This document shows positions 1-8,833 of a stretch of DNA of 64,000 nucleotides, piece after piece (position 1 is the stretch's first letter; every line of letters starts with the position of its first letter). The translations under genes were made by a program, and so were the position numbers. This stretch comes from an uncultured SAR86 cluster bacterium (lineage in GTDB: Bacteria > Pseudomonadota > Gammaproteobacteria > Magnimaribacterales > AG-339-G14). The DNA is taken from assembly GCA_902595715.1 (NCBI GenBank), contig CACJRI010000001.1, positions 114,406 through 178,405 of the forward strand, written 5' to 3'. The notes beneath the pieces were generated by a model, which was not told the origin of the DNA, did no database searches, and saw only the letters and a program-made list of their open reading frames with translations.

Positions 1-232
<232 letters not shown>

Positions 233-265
233 TTAATATTCCTCCTTGCTTAAAAATATAAATTG

Positions 266-294
266 AATATAGAATATGACAGTATGTGTGTCAA
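266..294 (-). promoter_or_regulatory. Sigma70-type promoter of the dehalogenase-like gene
   Basis: On the minus strand TTGACA (294-289) and TATATT (271-266) are separated by exactly 17 bases, which is close to the sigma70 consensus. The start codon lies 33 bases beyond the -10 element. A TGACA-N7-TGTCA palindrome overlaps the -35 element and fills most of the spacer, so a bound repressor would block polymerase. The promoter match is read directly; the repression is inferred. Confidence 0.7.
277..293. promoter_or_regulatory. TetR-type operator 1
   Basis: TGACA (277-281) and TGTCA (289-293) form an inverted repeat with a 7-base spacer. It lies within the spacer and -35 of the dehalogenase promoter. 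A second site with identical half-sites and the same spacer lies 25 bp away, centre to centre. The location between a TetR gene and its divergent neighbour is typical of local repressor control. Confidence 0.65.
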
Positions 295-301
295 TAACTT
301 A

Positions 302-318
302 TGACAGCGCTACTGTCA
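302..318. promoter_or_regulatory. TetR-type operator 2
   Basis: TGACA (302-306) and TGTCA (314-318) repeat the half-sites and 7-base spacer of operator 1. The palindrome extends to TATGACAG/CTGTCATA at 300-320. It ends only 7 bases before the regulator's ATG, where binding would also interfere with the regulator's own transcription or translation. Autoregulation is inferred. Confidence 0.65.
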
Positions 319-325
319 TATTCAT

Positions 326-901
326 ATGAATAAGCTAAAAAAAGACGGAAGAAAATTAAGAAGTGAGTCTACTTCAGATCACATTTTGAATACTGCTATA
401 AAAATTGCCCGTAAGGGCAACATAGATAACATGTCCTTTAATTCTATTGCAAAAGAAGCAAATATAGGAACTAGAACAATTTTTCGTCATTTCAAAGATC
501 AAGAAACGCTGCAAGAAAGTTTAGATCAAAAACTTGGCGAAGAATTTACCAATGCCTTTTCTTTAATAAATAAAACGGATAACTTAGAAAATAGAATTGA
601 AAATGTTTCCTCTATTCTTATTAAACTCTACGTAAAAAATCAAAATATTATCCGTTGGAATCTTCGCAATATCTGGAGAGACAAAAATTTAAGAAAAAAT
701 ATGTTTTCTTGGAATCAAATTTTAAGAAATTTTGTTTATTCCATTCTCCCTGAGATTCAAGAAAAAAAGAAATCAGAAAGAGAAATTATATTTGAATGTA
801 TGTCTTTTATGTTTTTTTTAAGACTCAAAGTTGTTCAAGGATTAGATGAAAAACAAATCAAAGAAATTTTTACATTAAATACAAAAAATTATTTAAGTTA
901 G
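326..901 (+). CDS. TetR/AcrR family transcriptional regulator
   Basis: This 191-residue protein has the usual TetR length. Residues 18-64 form the N-terminal helix-turn-helix domain, with a typical recognition region (IGTRTIFRHF, residues 47-56). The C-terminal ligand-binding part is divergent, as expected for this family, so the inducer cannot be named. No clear Shine-Dalgarno precedes the ATG; operator 2 occupies that position. The gene is divergent from the dehalogenase-like gene and ends 2 bases before the convergent hydrolase. The likely role is repression of the dehalogenase-like gene and of itself, from context and operators. Confidence 0.85.
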   Translation: MNKLKKDGRKLRSESTSDHILNTAIKIARKGNIDNMSFNSIAKEANIGTRTIFRHFKDQETLQESLDQKLGEEFTNAFSLINKTDNLENRIENVSSILIKLYVKNQNIIRWNLRNIWRDKNLRKNMFSWNQILRNFVYSILPEIQEKKKSEREIIFECMSFMFFLRLKVVQGLDEKQIKEIFTLNTKNYLS

Positions 902-903
902 CT

Positions 904-1857
904 TCAAGAAACTCTTCTAATATTCTCAACAATTTCTTTAATTATTTCTGGCACTAACTCTTCAGGAATTTCATGCCCCACACCTTCCATAATCATTCTT
1001 TTCGAGTCTTTTATGCCATCTGCTAAAGCAATGCCATGATCTAAGGGCAGGATAGCATCTTCTGTTCCATGAATAATTAGCGCAGGAACTTTAATTTCGT
1101 GAAGTCGACTGGTTCTATCTGGACTTGCTCCAACTGCAGCTCCATGAAGAGCGAAAGGATTATTTCCATGCGCAATAACTGGCTTTAACTTATCTCTAAA
1201 CTCTTGTTCATTAAAAGGAAAACGCGACCCAGTAAGTTGGCGATAAATTTCAACAACCCCATCTTCTATTCTGCCTTTAAGGTTAAATACAAAAGACTTT
1301 TTCATAGCCTCAATCAATTCTTTGGTTGGCCCAGATAATGAAGCATTTTGTATTCCTGGAGAAGTCATGATGGGAGTAATGCTCAAAACTTTTTCTGGAT
1401 AGTCTAAGGCGATGATCTGTGTAATCATTCCACCCATTGAAGCTCCAATGATATGTGCTTTTTCAATTTTTAAAGCATCCATTAGTGATACAGCATCTTT
1501 GGCCATATCTGATAAATCATATTGTATTGAGGTAGATTCGCTAAACTTAAATCTTCCTTTTTCATCAACAGCCAAACCAAAAATGCTATTCACTATCATT
1601 TTTAATAGAAAATTAGGAAGAATTTTCAAAATTTTATTAAAAGCAGGTTCCTTTCCAAACCATGTAGTTTTACCAACATCTCTGTTATCAAATCTAACTA
1701 CATGAAAATCGTTTGCAACTAAATGATCAATAAACTCTTGATCCCATTGCATGCAATTAGCATTAGCTCCCATTATAAGAAGAATTGTTTCTTTATTTTT
1801 ATCACCGAATTCTTCATACCAAATATCTATATCATTTGCTTCCACTATAGTTCCCAT
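904..1857 (-). CDS. Alpha/beta hydrolase, esterase-like
   Basis: This 317-residue alpha/beta hydrolase has a nucleophile elbow GASMGG with Ser140, an acid in GTED (Asp267) and a histidine in GVGHE (His295), which together make a plausible catalytic triad. The overall pattern, including FDNRDVGKT near residue 60, resembles carboxylesterases and polyketide methylesterases of the RdmC type. The substrate is unknown. No signal peptide is seen, so it is probably cytoplasmic. It is the last gene of a minus-strand run behind the Wzc/Wza-like genes, with 10 bases separating it from the upstream ORF. It converges on tetR. Confidence 0.8.
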   Translation of the reverse strand: MGTIVEANDIDIWYEEFGDKNKETILLIMGANANCMQWDQEFIDHLVANDFHVVRFDNRDVGKTTWFGKEPAFNKILKILPNFLLKMIVNSIFGLAVDEKGRFKFSESTSIQYDLSDMAKDAVSLMDALKIEKAHIIGASMGGMITQIIALDYPEKVLSITPIMTSPGIQNASLSGPTKELIEAMKKSFVFNLKGRIEDGVVEIYRQLTGSRFPFNEQEFRDKLKPVIAHGNNPFALHGAAVGASPDRTSRLHEIKVPALIIHGTEDAILPLDHGIALADGIKDSKRMIMEGVGHEIPEELVPEIIKEIVENIRRVS

Positions 1858-1867
1858 TTAACTTCTC

Positions 1868-2623
1868 CTAAGACTTTTCAAATTCACTAAATTTTTCTCT
1901 TTTCACATATGGAGTTAAACCTTTGCCAGGTTTCCAATTGCAACTACGAGATTCAAAATTAATTAGATCATTAATAAATATTTTATACCTAGTTATTTCA
2001 TTGATTTGATAATTAATTAATTTATCTAAATTAGTATCCTCATTATTTATAATTTTTTTATAAATTTTCTCTAGTTTATAAATTTCTGAATTTAACATAA
2101 TGTTATTTTTATCATCATCAGATGTAAAATTCTCTCTATTATCAATTATGAATTTATTAATCTTATTTCTTTTTTCTTCAGTATCGTATTCATATATATT
2201 GGAAAAGTTTAAAACTTGATCATTAAAAATATTATCAACAAAAAACCCATTTAAATAAGTTTTTCTTCCTAAATAAAAATTCTTATCCAGATGATCTATT
2301 ATTTCAGGCCAATTGTTTATAATTTCCATGCAATTTTCTCGAACAGATTTATTTTGATCTTTTGTATTGGCAAGCATATATATATAAAACCTATTTCTTT
2401 TATAAGAAAATTTACAAGAAAAAGAGTTTGTTAAGGAGTTATCTTGATTAGCTTTATAAATTCTATTCTCCTTAAAAAAATTCTCACAGTGTTTTGTACC
2501 TGAAGAAATAATTGAAGTTGAATTTAAATCAGATATTTTCCTAAAGAAATCTAAATCTTCTAAAGATATATTTGCAAAAAGGAATTTAGAGAAGAAAAAT
2601 AGAAAAAAGAGAGCTAATTTCAA
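1868..2623 (-). CDS. Hypothetical secreted protein
   Basis: This 251-residue protein is not recognised as any family. Residues 1-17 are strongly hydrophobic with an Ala-terminated segment, consistent with a signal peptide. The mature part is rich in Asn, Lys, Ile and Asp, predicted helical, and contains scattered cysteines that might form disulfides in the periplasm. It lies 12 bases after the Wza-like gene and 10 bases before the hydrolase, so it is probably co-transcribed with the export pair. A role in surface polysaccharide is possible from position only. Confidence 0.6.
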   Translation of the reverse strand: MKLALFFLFFFSKFLFANISLEDLDFFRKISDLNSTSIISSGTKHCENFFKENRIYKANQDNSLTNSFSCKFSYKRNRFYIYMLANTKDQNKSVRENCMEIINNWPEIIDHLDKNFYLGRKTYLNGFFVDNIFNDQVLNFSNIYEYDTEEKRNKINKFIIDNRENFTSDDDKNNIMLNSEIYKLEKIYKKIINNEDTNLDKLINYQINEITRYKIFINDLINFESRSCNWKPGKGLTPYVKREKFSEFEKS

Positions 2624-2635
2624 AAAAGTTTCTAA

Positions 2636-3769
2636 TTAGTTAGTTATCAAATCTGTATCTTCAGCCTGATTAATAAAGGTCGTAAATGGAAGAAGTTGAC
2701 TGATAAATCTAGACCATGAAGTAACTCCTGAAGTACCGATAAAAACAATATCCTCTGCTTGAAGTAAAAAATCACTGGCTAATAGGTATCCTGTAGGTGA
2801 CGAGATATTTGATTTAAAAATTCTTGGCTTACCTTCATAATCTTTTGGCCTAAAAATATAAACTTCTTTACCTCTTGAGGTGGATTGGTTTAAGCCTTGA
2901 GAACTTGCCAATGCATGAGATAAAGAAATATTTTTTCTTCTTAAGGTTATTGATGTAGGTGAATTAGCTTCTCCTAATACATGGACCTGACTTAATGAGT
3001 TATCAGGTAAAAAGATAACATCTTTATCCTTTAAATAAATGTAGTTTTGGATTAAAGATGTCCTTGAAAGATACTCAAAATCAATATCATAAGTAACTCC
3101 ATCGCGAGAGAGTTTTAAGGAGGTAAGATCCCCATTCGAAAGGGTTCCACCCACTCCAAAAGGGTTTGCATTTGCCACTACCTCGTTTAACGTAACTGGA
3201 TTTAGAGTTACAGGAACCGTACCAACATTATTAAAATTTCCTGAAACAACAATTCTTTGAGAATTGAATTCAGAAACAGATACATCGACTTGTGGATTAT
3301 TTAAAACATCTGATAATTTATCAGTTAATGTTAGTCTGATTTCTTCAATTGATTTTCCTTTTACATCTATAATTCCAGCATTGGGATAAAATATAGTTCC
3401 ATCATCTCTAACTTTTTTTTCAAAAACTGGATTGATAGCCGCCCCTCTAGCTAAAGATGCCGAAAGCCTCTCTGTTTCTCCGTAAACATAAATAAAAAGC
3501 ACATCCCCTATTCCAACTTTATAAGATGAAGGCTCATAATTTAGAAGTGATAATGGCAAGTTAAGTGGAGTTTTTCTCGATTCACTTGAAATAAGATCTT
3601 TAGAAACTGTCTCTATAAATATGGGTTCTGATGATAACTCAGGAATTACAACGCCCTTAAAAGACTTAACTTGGGTAGGTTTAAAGTGCGTTCCGATTGA
3701 ACAAGAAACCAAGAAAACGAATAGGCCAAAGATTATTGAAGCCCTCTTTGCAATAAACATAAGTCTCAT
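2636..3769 (-). CDS. Polysaccharide export outer-membrane lipoprotein (Wza-like)
   Basis: This 377-residue lipoprotein has a signal peptide ending in the lipobox LVSC, with Cys23 as the acylated residue. A Poly_export domain starts at YKVGIGDVLFIYVYGE (around residue 85). Two SLBB-type segments follow (IVVSGNFNNVG and VHVLGEANSP), and the C-terminus carries an amphipathic helix like the Wza pore helix. Such proteins form the outer-membrane channel for capsule or exopolysaccharide. The start overlaps the stop of the Wzc-like gene by 4 bases (ATGA), indicating translational coupling. No glycosyltransferase, Wzx or Wzy lies nearby, so the polymer cannot be inferred. Confidence 0.88.
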   Translation of the reverse strand: MRLMFIAKRASIIFGLFVFLVSCSIGTHFKPTQVKSFKGVVIPELSSEPIFIETVSKDLISSESRKTPLNLPLSLLNYEPSSYKVGIGDVLFIYVYGETERLSASLARGAAINPVFEKKVRDDGTIFYPNAGIIDVKGKSIEEIRLTLTDKLSDVLNNPQVDVSVSEFNSQRIVVSGNFNNVGTVPVTLNPVTLNEVVANANPFGVGGTLSNGDLTSLKLSRDGVTYDIDFEYLSRTSLIQNYIYLKDKDVIFLPDNSLSQVHVLGEANSPTSITLRRKNISLSHALASSQGLNQSTSRGKEVYIFRPKDYEGKPRIFKSNISSPTGYLLASDFLLQAEDIVFIGTSGVTSWSRFISQLLPFTTFINQAEDTDLITN

Positions 3770-5682
3770 TTCGTCCTTTTTTTTCTTAAATCATCAAAAA
3801 ACATGCGCAATTTATCAAAAATACGCTGAAAAAGGAATTTTTTAGTATTTCTATATCCTGAATATTCATAATAGTAATTATCGGAATAATTGGGATAATT
3901 ATAGGAATACCAAAGAAAATTAAAGAAAATATCAAATTTATTATAAAAATATCTTACGTCAATTTTTTTATCTATTGAGTCAATATCTTTATTAAAAAGA
4001 ATAATATCTTTGAAAGTAGACATTTTATTACCAACAACATACAAAGAAGAATCGAAGTATTGAGATACAATCTTAGCATCAACGAATAAGCCCCAAGGAG
4101 GAGTGTCGCATAGCAATATATCGTAATCTTCTTTTAGCTTTTCTAATTCTGATTTAAATTCTTCCGACATAAAGAATTCAACTGAATTCTCAACTTCAAA
4201 AGACGGGATAAACAGACTTTGTTCAAATCTATAATTATCGATGTCTTGATAAAACTCCTTAAAACTCTTAGGGCTGTTTTTGGGGTTAATTGATTTTAAT
4301 GTTAAGTCTCTTTTTTTGTAATCGAGGTCTAAAAGACAAACTTTTTTACCCATTGATGTTAGTTTATAAAAAAGTTTTTCTGATATTTCTGTTTTTCCAA
4401 CTCCCTTTTTTGAACCAACAATTGCAATTGAAGAAAGTTTGTCTTCTGATTGAATAATTTCATAAGATATTTTATTCATCAATTCTTCCGCCAAAGCGAA
4501 TGAAGAATCTTCTATTCCTGTTAATCCTTTCTTATAAAGAGGTAGCTCTCCAAGAATATTTTTTTTATCTACAAAGTCAATTAAAGCATCATAATTAGTA
4601 ATTCTATCTCCTAGAAAATGTCTTATTGTCTGAATCAAATATATAAAAATTATCAGTGCAAAAGGAATCGAAAAAACATAATAAGTTGGTTGTATTTTTA
4701 CAGCTTTACTAGCTTGATTAATAACTCTTACATTACTTATGCTAGATGCTTCTGCCATAGCTAAATTTATTTCCTGAGCTGAAAGATCATTAAGAACATC
4801 AGAGTAAATAACAACCTCTCTTTTGAGATTTTCTAGCTTTCTTTGGGTATTAGGGATGTTTGGTAAATCATCTTCTATGGTATCTATTTTATTTTGCAAG
4901 AATCTTTTCTGTTCTGTTAGTGTTAGATAAATTGGGTGAGTAGATTTATAAAATTCTTTTAGCTCCAACTCTTTAAACTCTATTTCTTTTATTGATTCAT
5001 ATAAGCTGCTTAATTCAGAATTTCTATTTTCTGATTCAAATATAAGTCCAGAATCATTTTTAGAAATTTTAAAATTATTGAGATTATCTTCTGCTTCTTT
5101 TAGTGATGTTTTAATTTTGGGTATTTCGTTTTTAATAAAATTTCTTCCTGCCGCAGTAGATCTTTTTCTAAAGTCTCTTCTATCTTTTATATATTCATTA
5201 TTAAGAAGGTTTAAGATTTCCTCTGTTAATTTCTGATCAGAATGATTAAAAATTATTGTAATTAATGAATTTCCACTGGAAGATACGGTTAAGTTAGACC
5301 TAATAGTACTGGCAGATGGAATCACATCCTTTTCTATTTCCTCATTAGTTAAGAGAGTACTAACAACATCATCAATTGTGTAAGCTGATTTATAAATAGC
5401 AACCTCTGCTTGAAGGGAATTTTGATTGCGATTGCCCATTCCAGGAATATTAGTTCCGAACATATTTTGTTCTTGTTGAATTTCAATCAGTGATTTTGAA
5501 CTAAAAATATTTTCTGAAGTTATATAAATAATAAAGGCAAGAAAAAACCCAACTAGAAAAGTAGAAATAAGGAGGTTAAAATTATCTAAAAGAATTGAAA
5601 GAAGACTAGATAAGTCAATTTGATCATTAATAATATTCTCTTCGTTGAAAGAATTATTGTTCTCACTACCCTTGCCAGACAT
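3766..5682 (-). CDS. Wzc-like chain-length determinant / BY-kinase
   Basis: This 638-residue inner-membrane protein combines a Wzz domain (transmembrane segments about 33-54 and 334-354, with a coiled-coil periplasmic region between) with a cytoplasmic bacterial tyrosine kinase domain. The kinase shows Walker A GSKKGVGKT (423-431), Walker A' CLLDLDY (449-455) and Walker B DILLCDTPP (521-529). A tyrosine cluster at 592-610 holds nine Tyr in 19 residues, the expected autophosphorylation tail. It pairs with the Wza-like channel for polysaccharide polymerisation and export. It is divergent from ptrB with 39 bases between the starts. Confidence 0.88.
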   Translation of the reverse strand: MSGKGSENNNSFNEENIINDQIDLSSLLSILLDNFNLLISTFLVGFFLAFIIYITSENIFSSKSLIEIQQEQNMFGTNIPGMGNRNQNSLQAEVAIYKSAYTIDDVVSTLLTNEEIEKDVIPSASTIRSNLTVSSSGNSLITIIFNHSDQKLTEEILNLLNNEYIKDRRDFRKRSTAAGRNFIKNEIPKIKTSLKEAEDNLNNFKISKNDSGLIFESENRNSELSSLYESIKEIEFKELELKEFYKSTHPIYLTLTEQKRFLQNKIDTIEDDLPNIPNTQRKLENLKREVVIYSDVLNDLSAQEINLAMAEASSISNVRVINQASKAVKIQPTYYVFSIPFALIIFIYLIQTIRHFLGDRITNYDALIDFVDKKNILGELPLYKKGLTGIEDSSFALAEELMNKISYEIIQSEDKLSSIAIVGSKKGVGKTEISEKLFYKLTSMGKKVCLLDLDYKKRDLTLKSINPKNSPKSFKEFYQDIDNYRFEQSLFIPSFEVENSVEFFMSEEFKSELEKLKEDYDILLCDTPPWGLFVDAKIVSQYFDSSLYVVGNKMSTFKDIILFNKDIDSIDKKIDVRYFYNKFDIFFNFLWYSYNYPNYSDNYYYEYSGYRNTKKFLFQRIFDKLRMFFDDLRKKRTK

Positions 5683-5721
5683 GATTTATAAATACCAAAG
5701 ACGATTTTTCGGTGATTTTAG

Positions 5722-7761
5722 ATGAAAATCCCTCCTAAACCAAAAAAAATAACAAAAAAACTAGCCAACCATGGTGATGAAAGAATTGATTACTACTACT
5801 GGCTTAGAGACGATAAAAGAAAGAATAAAAAAATATTAAGTTATCTAAAACAGGAAAATAAATATACGGATCAGTGGTTTAAAGATAATAAAGTAAATTC
5901 AAAAAAAATTTTTGAAAGATATAAAGAGTTTTTACCAAAATCCGAAAAAAGTGTTGAAACAAATATTGATGGCGTTAGCTACTATTTTCAAACATCTATT
6001 TCAACAGAATACAATAAGTATTACCAAATCAAGAATAAGAAGAAAAAGTTGATTCTTGATGTAAATCAACTTGCTAAAAATAAAAAATATTATGAGATAT
6101 CGTCTGTTTTCCCATCCAGAAACCATAAATATTTAGCTTATTGCGAAGATATAAACGGCAGAAGAGATTTTCATATTGTGATTAAGGATTTAACAAAGAA
6201 TAAAATCGTAGAAAAAAATAAGATTCCATCCACCGGAAGTTTAATCTGGAACAAAAAATCTAGTGGGTACTTTTATTTAAAAAAAGATCCAACAACATTA
6301 GTCACCAATTCATTATTTTTTCATGAAATAGGAACTAAGCATAAAAAAGATAAACTAATTTACAAAGAAGAGGACAATCAATTTAATTTAAGTATTTCTT
6401 TAAGCAGAACCAAAAGATACCTTTTTTTGCAAGCATCTAAAACAGAATCAAATGAGACATGGATTCTTGATCTTGAAAATGAAAGTTTTAATTTAAAGTG
6501 TTTTCTTAAAAGAAAAAATAAGCATAAATATTATATTGATGACACTCCAAAATTTTTCTTTATTCTTAGTAATGAGAATAATAAAAAAAATTATGCTCTT
6601 TATAAAACTGATTCAAATAACACTTCAAAAGTTAATTGGAAGATTTTTGTTAATCACAAAAAAAATGAATTAATAGAGGATTTCTTATGTTTTAAAGATT
6701 TCGTATTACTGCAAACTAGGAAAAATGGCTTGCCTTGCTTGATACAGGTAAATAGAAAAACCAAAAAGAAAACATACATAGAATTAAAAGATGAAGTCTA
6801 TACAGTTAGCTTAACTAACAATAATAATTATAAGGCTTCTAGCTTCTGTTTTATATTTTCAAGTTTAAAAACTCCCTCCTCTATTTATTCTCAAGATTTA
6901 TATACAAAAAAAAGAAAAAAAATCTGGAGTCAAAAAGTTTTAAATCTTAAGCAAAATGAATATGAAACTAAAAGAGTTTTTATAACTTCCAGAGATGGTA
7001 CTAAAGTTCCTGTTTCTTTAATGTATAAAAAAGGAATTAATTTGAAGCAAGCACCTTTATTGCAATATGGTTATGGATCATATGGGTTAGTGATAGAGCC
7101 TTCTTTTAAATTAGCCTTTATGCCTTTAATAGAGCAAGGTTTCATTTTTGCAATAGCTCACATAAGAGGCGGTCAAGACTTAGGTAAAGACTGGTATGAC
7201 CAAGGCAGAATGACGAATAAAATGAATACCTTTTATGATTTTATTGATTGTACAAAAAAACTACACAGCAAAAACATAGGCAATAGGAATAACACTTTTG
7301 CAATGGGAGGAAGTGCAGGAGGACTTCTTATGGGGGTGATAATTAACTTAGAGCCTCAATTGTATAAAGGCATAGTCTCTGCAGTGCCTTTTGTTGATGT
7401 GCTAACAACAATGTCGGATGAAAGCATACCTTTAACGACATTTGAATATAAAGAATGGGGCAACCCAAATAATAAAAAAGAGTATTTCTATATCAAAAGA
7501 TACTCTCCTTATGACAATATAGATTTTAAGCCCTACCCTTCGGTCTTAGTAACTTCTAGTTTGTATGATTCCCAAGTTCAATATTATGAGCCGGCAAAAT
7601 ATGTTCCAAAACTCAGAGAGCATAGTACTTCTGATAATCCTATTCTGCTAAAAATGAACTTGATTGGAGGACATGCCGGAAAAAGTGGAAGGCTTGCATC
7701 TTTACAAGAGACTGCCGAGGAATTAGGATTTTTAAAAACTCTTTCTACAAAAGATTCTTAA
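5722..7761 (+). CDS. ptrB: Oligopeptidase B (prolyl oligopeptidase family)
   Basis: This 679-residue serine peptidase is the usual length for PtrB. An N-terminal beta-propeller region is followed by a catalytic alpha/beta hydrolase domain. The triad is visible: Ser531 in GGSAGG, Asp616 in LYDSQV and His651 in GGHAGKSGR. The segment NKMNTFYDF matches the NTF..F/Y motif of oligopeptidase B. It cleaves small peptides after basic residues, normally in the cytoplasm or periplasm; no signal peptide is seen here. The sequence is notably lysine-rich. Its 3' end overlaps the convergent FAD oxidoreductase by 17 bases. Confidence 0.87.
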   Translation: MKIPPKPKKITKKLANHGDERIDYYYWLRDDKRKNKKILSYLKQENKYTDQWFKDNKVNSKKIFERYKEFLPKSEKSVETNIDGVSYYFQTSISTEYNKYYQIKNKKKKLILDVNQLAKNKKYYEISSVFPSRNHKYLAYCEDINGRRDFHIVIKDLTKNKIVEKNKIPSTGSLIWNKKSSGYFYLKKDPTTLVTNSLFFHEIGTKHKKDKLIYKEEDNQFNLSISLSRTKRYLFLQASKTESNETWILDLENESFNLKCFLKRKNKHKYYIDDTPKFFFILSNENNKKNYALYKTDSNNTSKVNWKIFVNHKKNELIEDFLCFKDFVLLQTRKNGLPCLIQVNRKTKKKTYIELKDEVYTVSLTNNNNYKASSFCFIFSSLKTPSSIYSQDLYTKKRKKIWSQKVLNLKQNEYETKRVFITSRDGTKVPVSLMYKKGINLKQAPLLQYGYGSYGLVIEPSFKLAFMPLIEQGFIFAIAHIRGGQDLGKDWYDQGRMTNKMNTFYDFIDCTKKLHSKNIGNRNNTFAMGGSAGGLLMGVIINLEPQLYKGIVSAVPFVDVLTTMSDESIPLTTFEYKEWGNPNNKKEYFYIKRYSPYDNIDFKPYPSVLVTSSLYDSQVQYYEPAKYVPKLREHSTSDNPILLKMNLIGGHAGKSGRLASLQETAEELGFLKTLSTKDS

Positions 7762-8833
7762 TAAGTTTTCCTATAGCCAATGACGATGTCAGACCTGGAC
7801 TTTCTATTCCTTGTAAATTTATAAGATTTTTAATTCCATGATCATTAAAGGTTTGAATACTAAAATCTCTCATAGTTTGATTAGGTTTGGTTATCTTTGG
7901 TCTTATACCAGTATAGTCTGGATGAAGTTTTGAAGGATTGATATCAGGCCAATACTGAGAAATAGATTCAATAAATTTACTTTTCAAAGATTCATTGAAA
8001 CTATAGTCAATTTCTTTTACAAACTCTACATCTGGTCCGAATCTCATTCCGCCAGCAAGATCAAAACCTACATGAATTCCCAGGCTATGTTGGCCTGATA
8101 CTGGATAAATTAAGTTTGAAAAAGGAGCTTTTCCTGAATATTTAAAATAATGACCTTTTGCAAAATAATTTCTATAAATTTTATCTTTTGGAAAAGATTT
8201 TATATTTGCAAGAGTTGATTCGTTGCTTAATCCACTGCAATTAATTAAAAACTTGCAATCTATTTCAAATTCATCTTCCGCTGAACAGGCAACTATAAAC
8301 TTACTGTCTTTTCTTTTTGCAGATAAAAAAGATGTTCTTAAAGAAATTAGACCGCCAAAATGTTGGATATCCCCTTCTAAAGCAGTGACATATTCTGGTA
8401 CATCAATTACTCCTGAATTTGGAGAATAAAGTGCTTTATAAAATATTAACCCTGGGTTGTTTTTTAGAACTTTGTCATTTTCAACCATGCTTATTTCAAC
8501 ATTATTTTTTTTTCCTTGAGTTAAAATTTTTTCTAGATTTGAAAGTTCTTTTTTATTTGATGCAATAATGAATTTTCCATATTTTTTATGGTTAATGTTT
8601 TTTTCTTTAGCGTACTCGTAAATCAGTCTGTTCCCTTCAACACAAAGTTTTGTTTTTAAAAAATTCTCTGGATAGTAAATACCTGCATGTATCACTCCAG
8701 AATTACGTGATGAAGTTACATCACCCGCTCTTTCATTTTTTTCGAGAACAATAGTCTCCATTCCAGAACTAGAAAGTTCTCGAGCTATGCTTAATCCAAT
8801 TACACCTCCGCCAATAACAATAACATCAGTCAT
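7745..8833 (-). CDS. lhgO: FAD-dependent oxidoreductase, L-2-hydroxyglutarate oxidase-like
   Basis: The protein starts with the dinucleotide-binding motif VIVIGGGVIGLSIA, followed by SRNSGVIHAGIYY, a signature of L-2-hydroxyglutarate oxidase/dehydrogenase within the DAO superfamily. The enzyme would oxidise L-2-hydroxyglutarate to 2-oxoglutarate; a related 2-hydroxy acid substrate is possible. I prefer the ATG at 8833 to the in-frame ATG at 8857: it places the FAD motif at the N-terminus and gives an 8-base ATGACTGA overlap with the upstream symporter stop. The 362-residue product is close to family length. Confidence 0.8.
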   Translation of the reverse strand: MTDVIVIGGGVIGLSIARELSSSGMETIVLEKNERAGDVTSSRNSGVIHAGIYYPENFLKTKLCVEGNRLIYEYAKEKNINHKKYGKFIIASNKKELSNLEKILTQGKKNNVEISMVENDKVLKNNPGLIFYKALYSPNSGVIDVPEYVTALEGDIQHFGGLISLRTSFLSAKRKDSKFIVACSAEDEFEIDCKFLINCSGLSNESTLANIKSFPKDKIYRNYFAKGHYFKYSGKAPFSNLIYPVSGQHSLGIHVGFDLAGGMRFGPDVEFVKEIDYSFNESLKSKFIESISQYWPDINPSKLHPDYTGIRPKITKPNQTMRDFSIQTFNDHGIKNLINLQGIESPGLTSSLAIGKLIKNLL

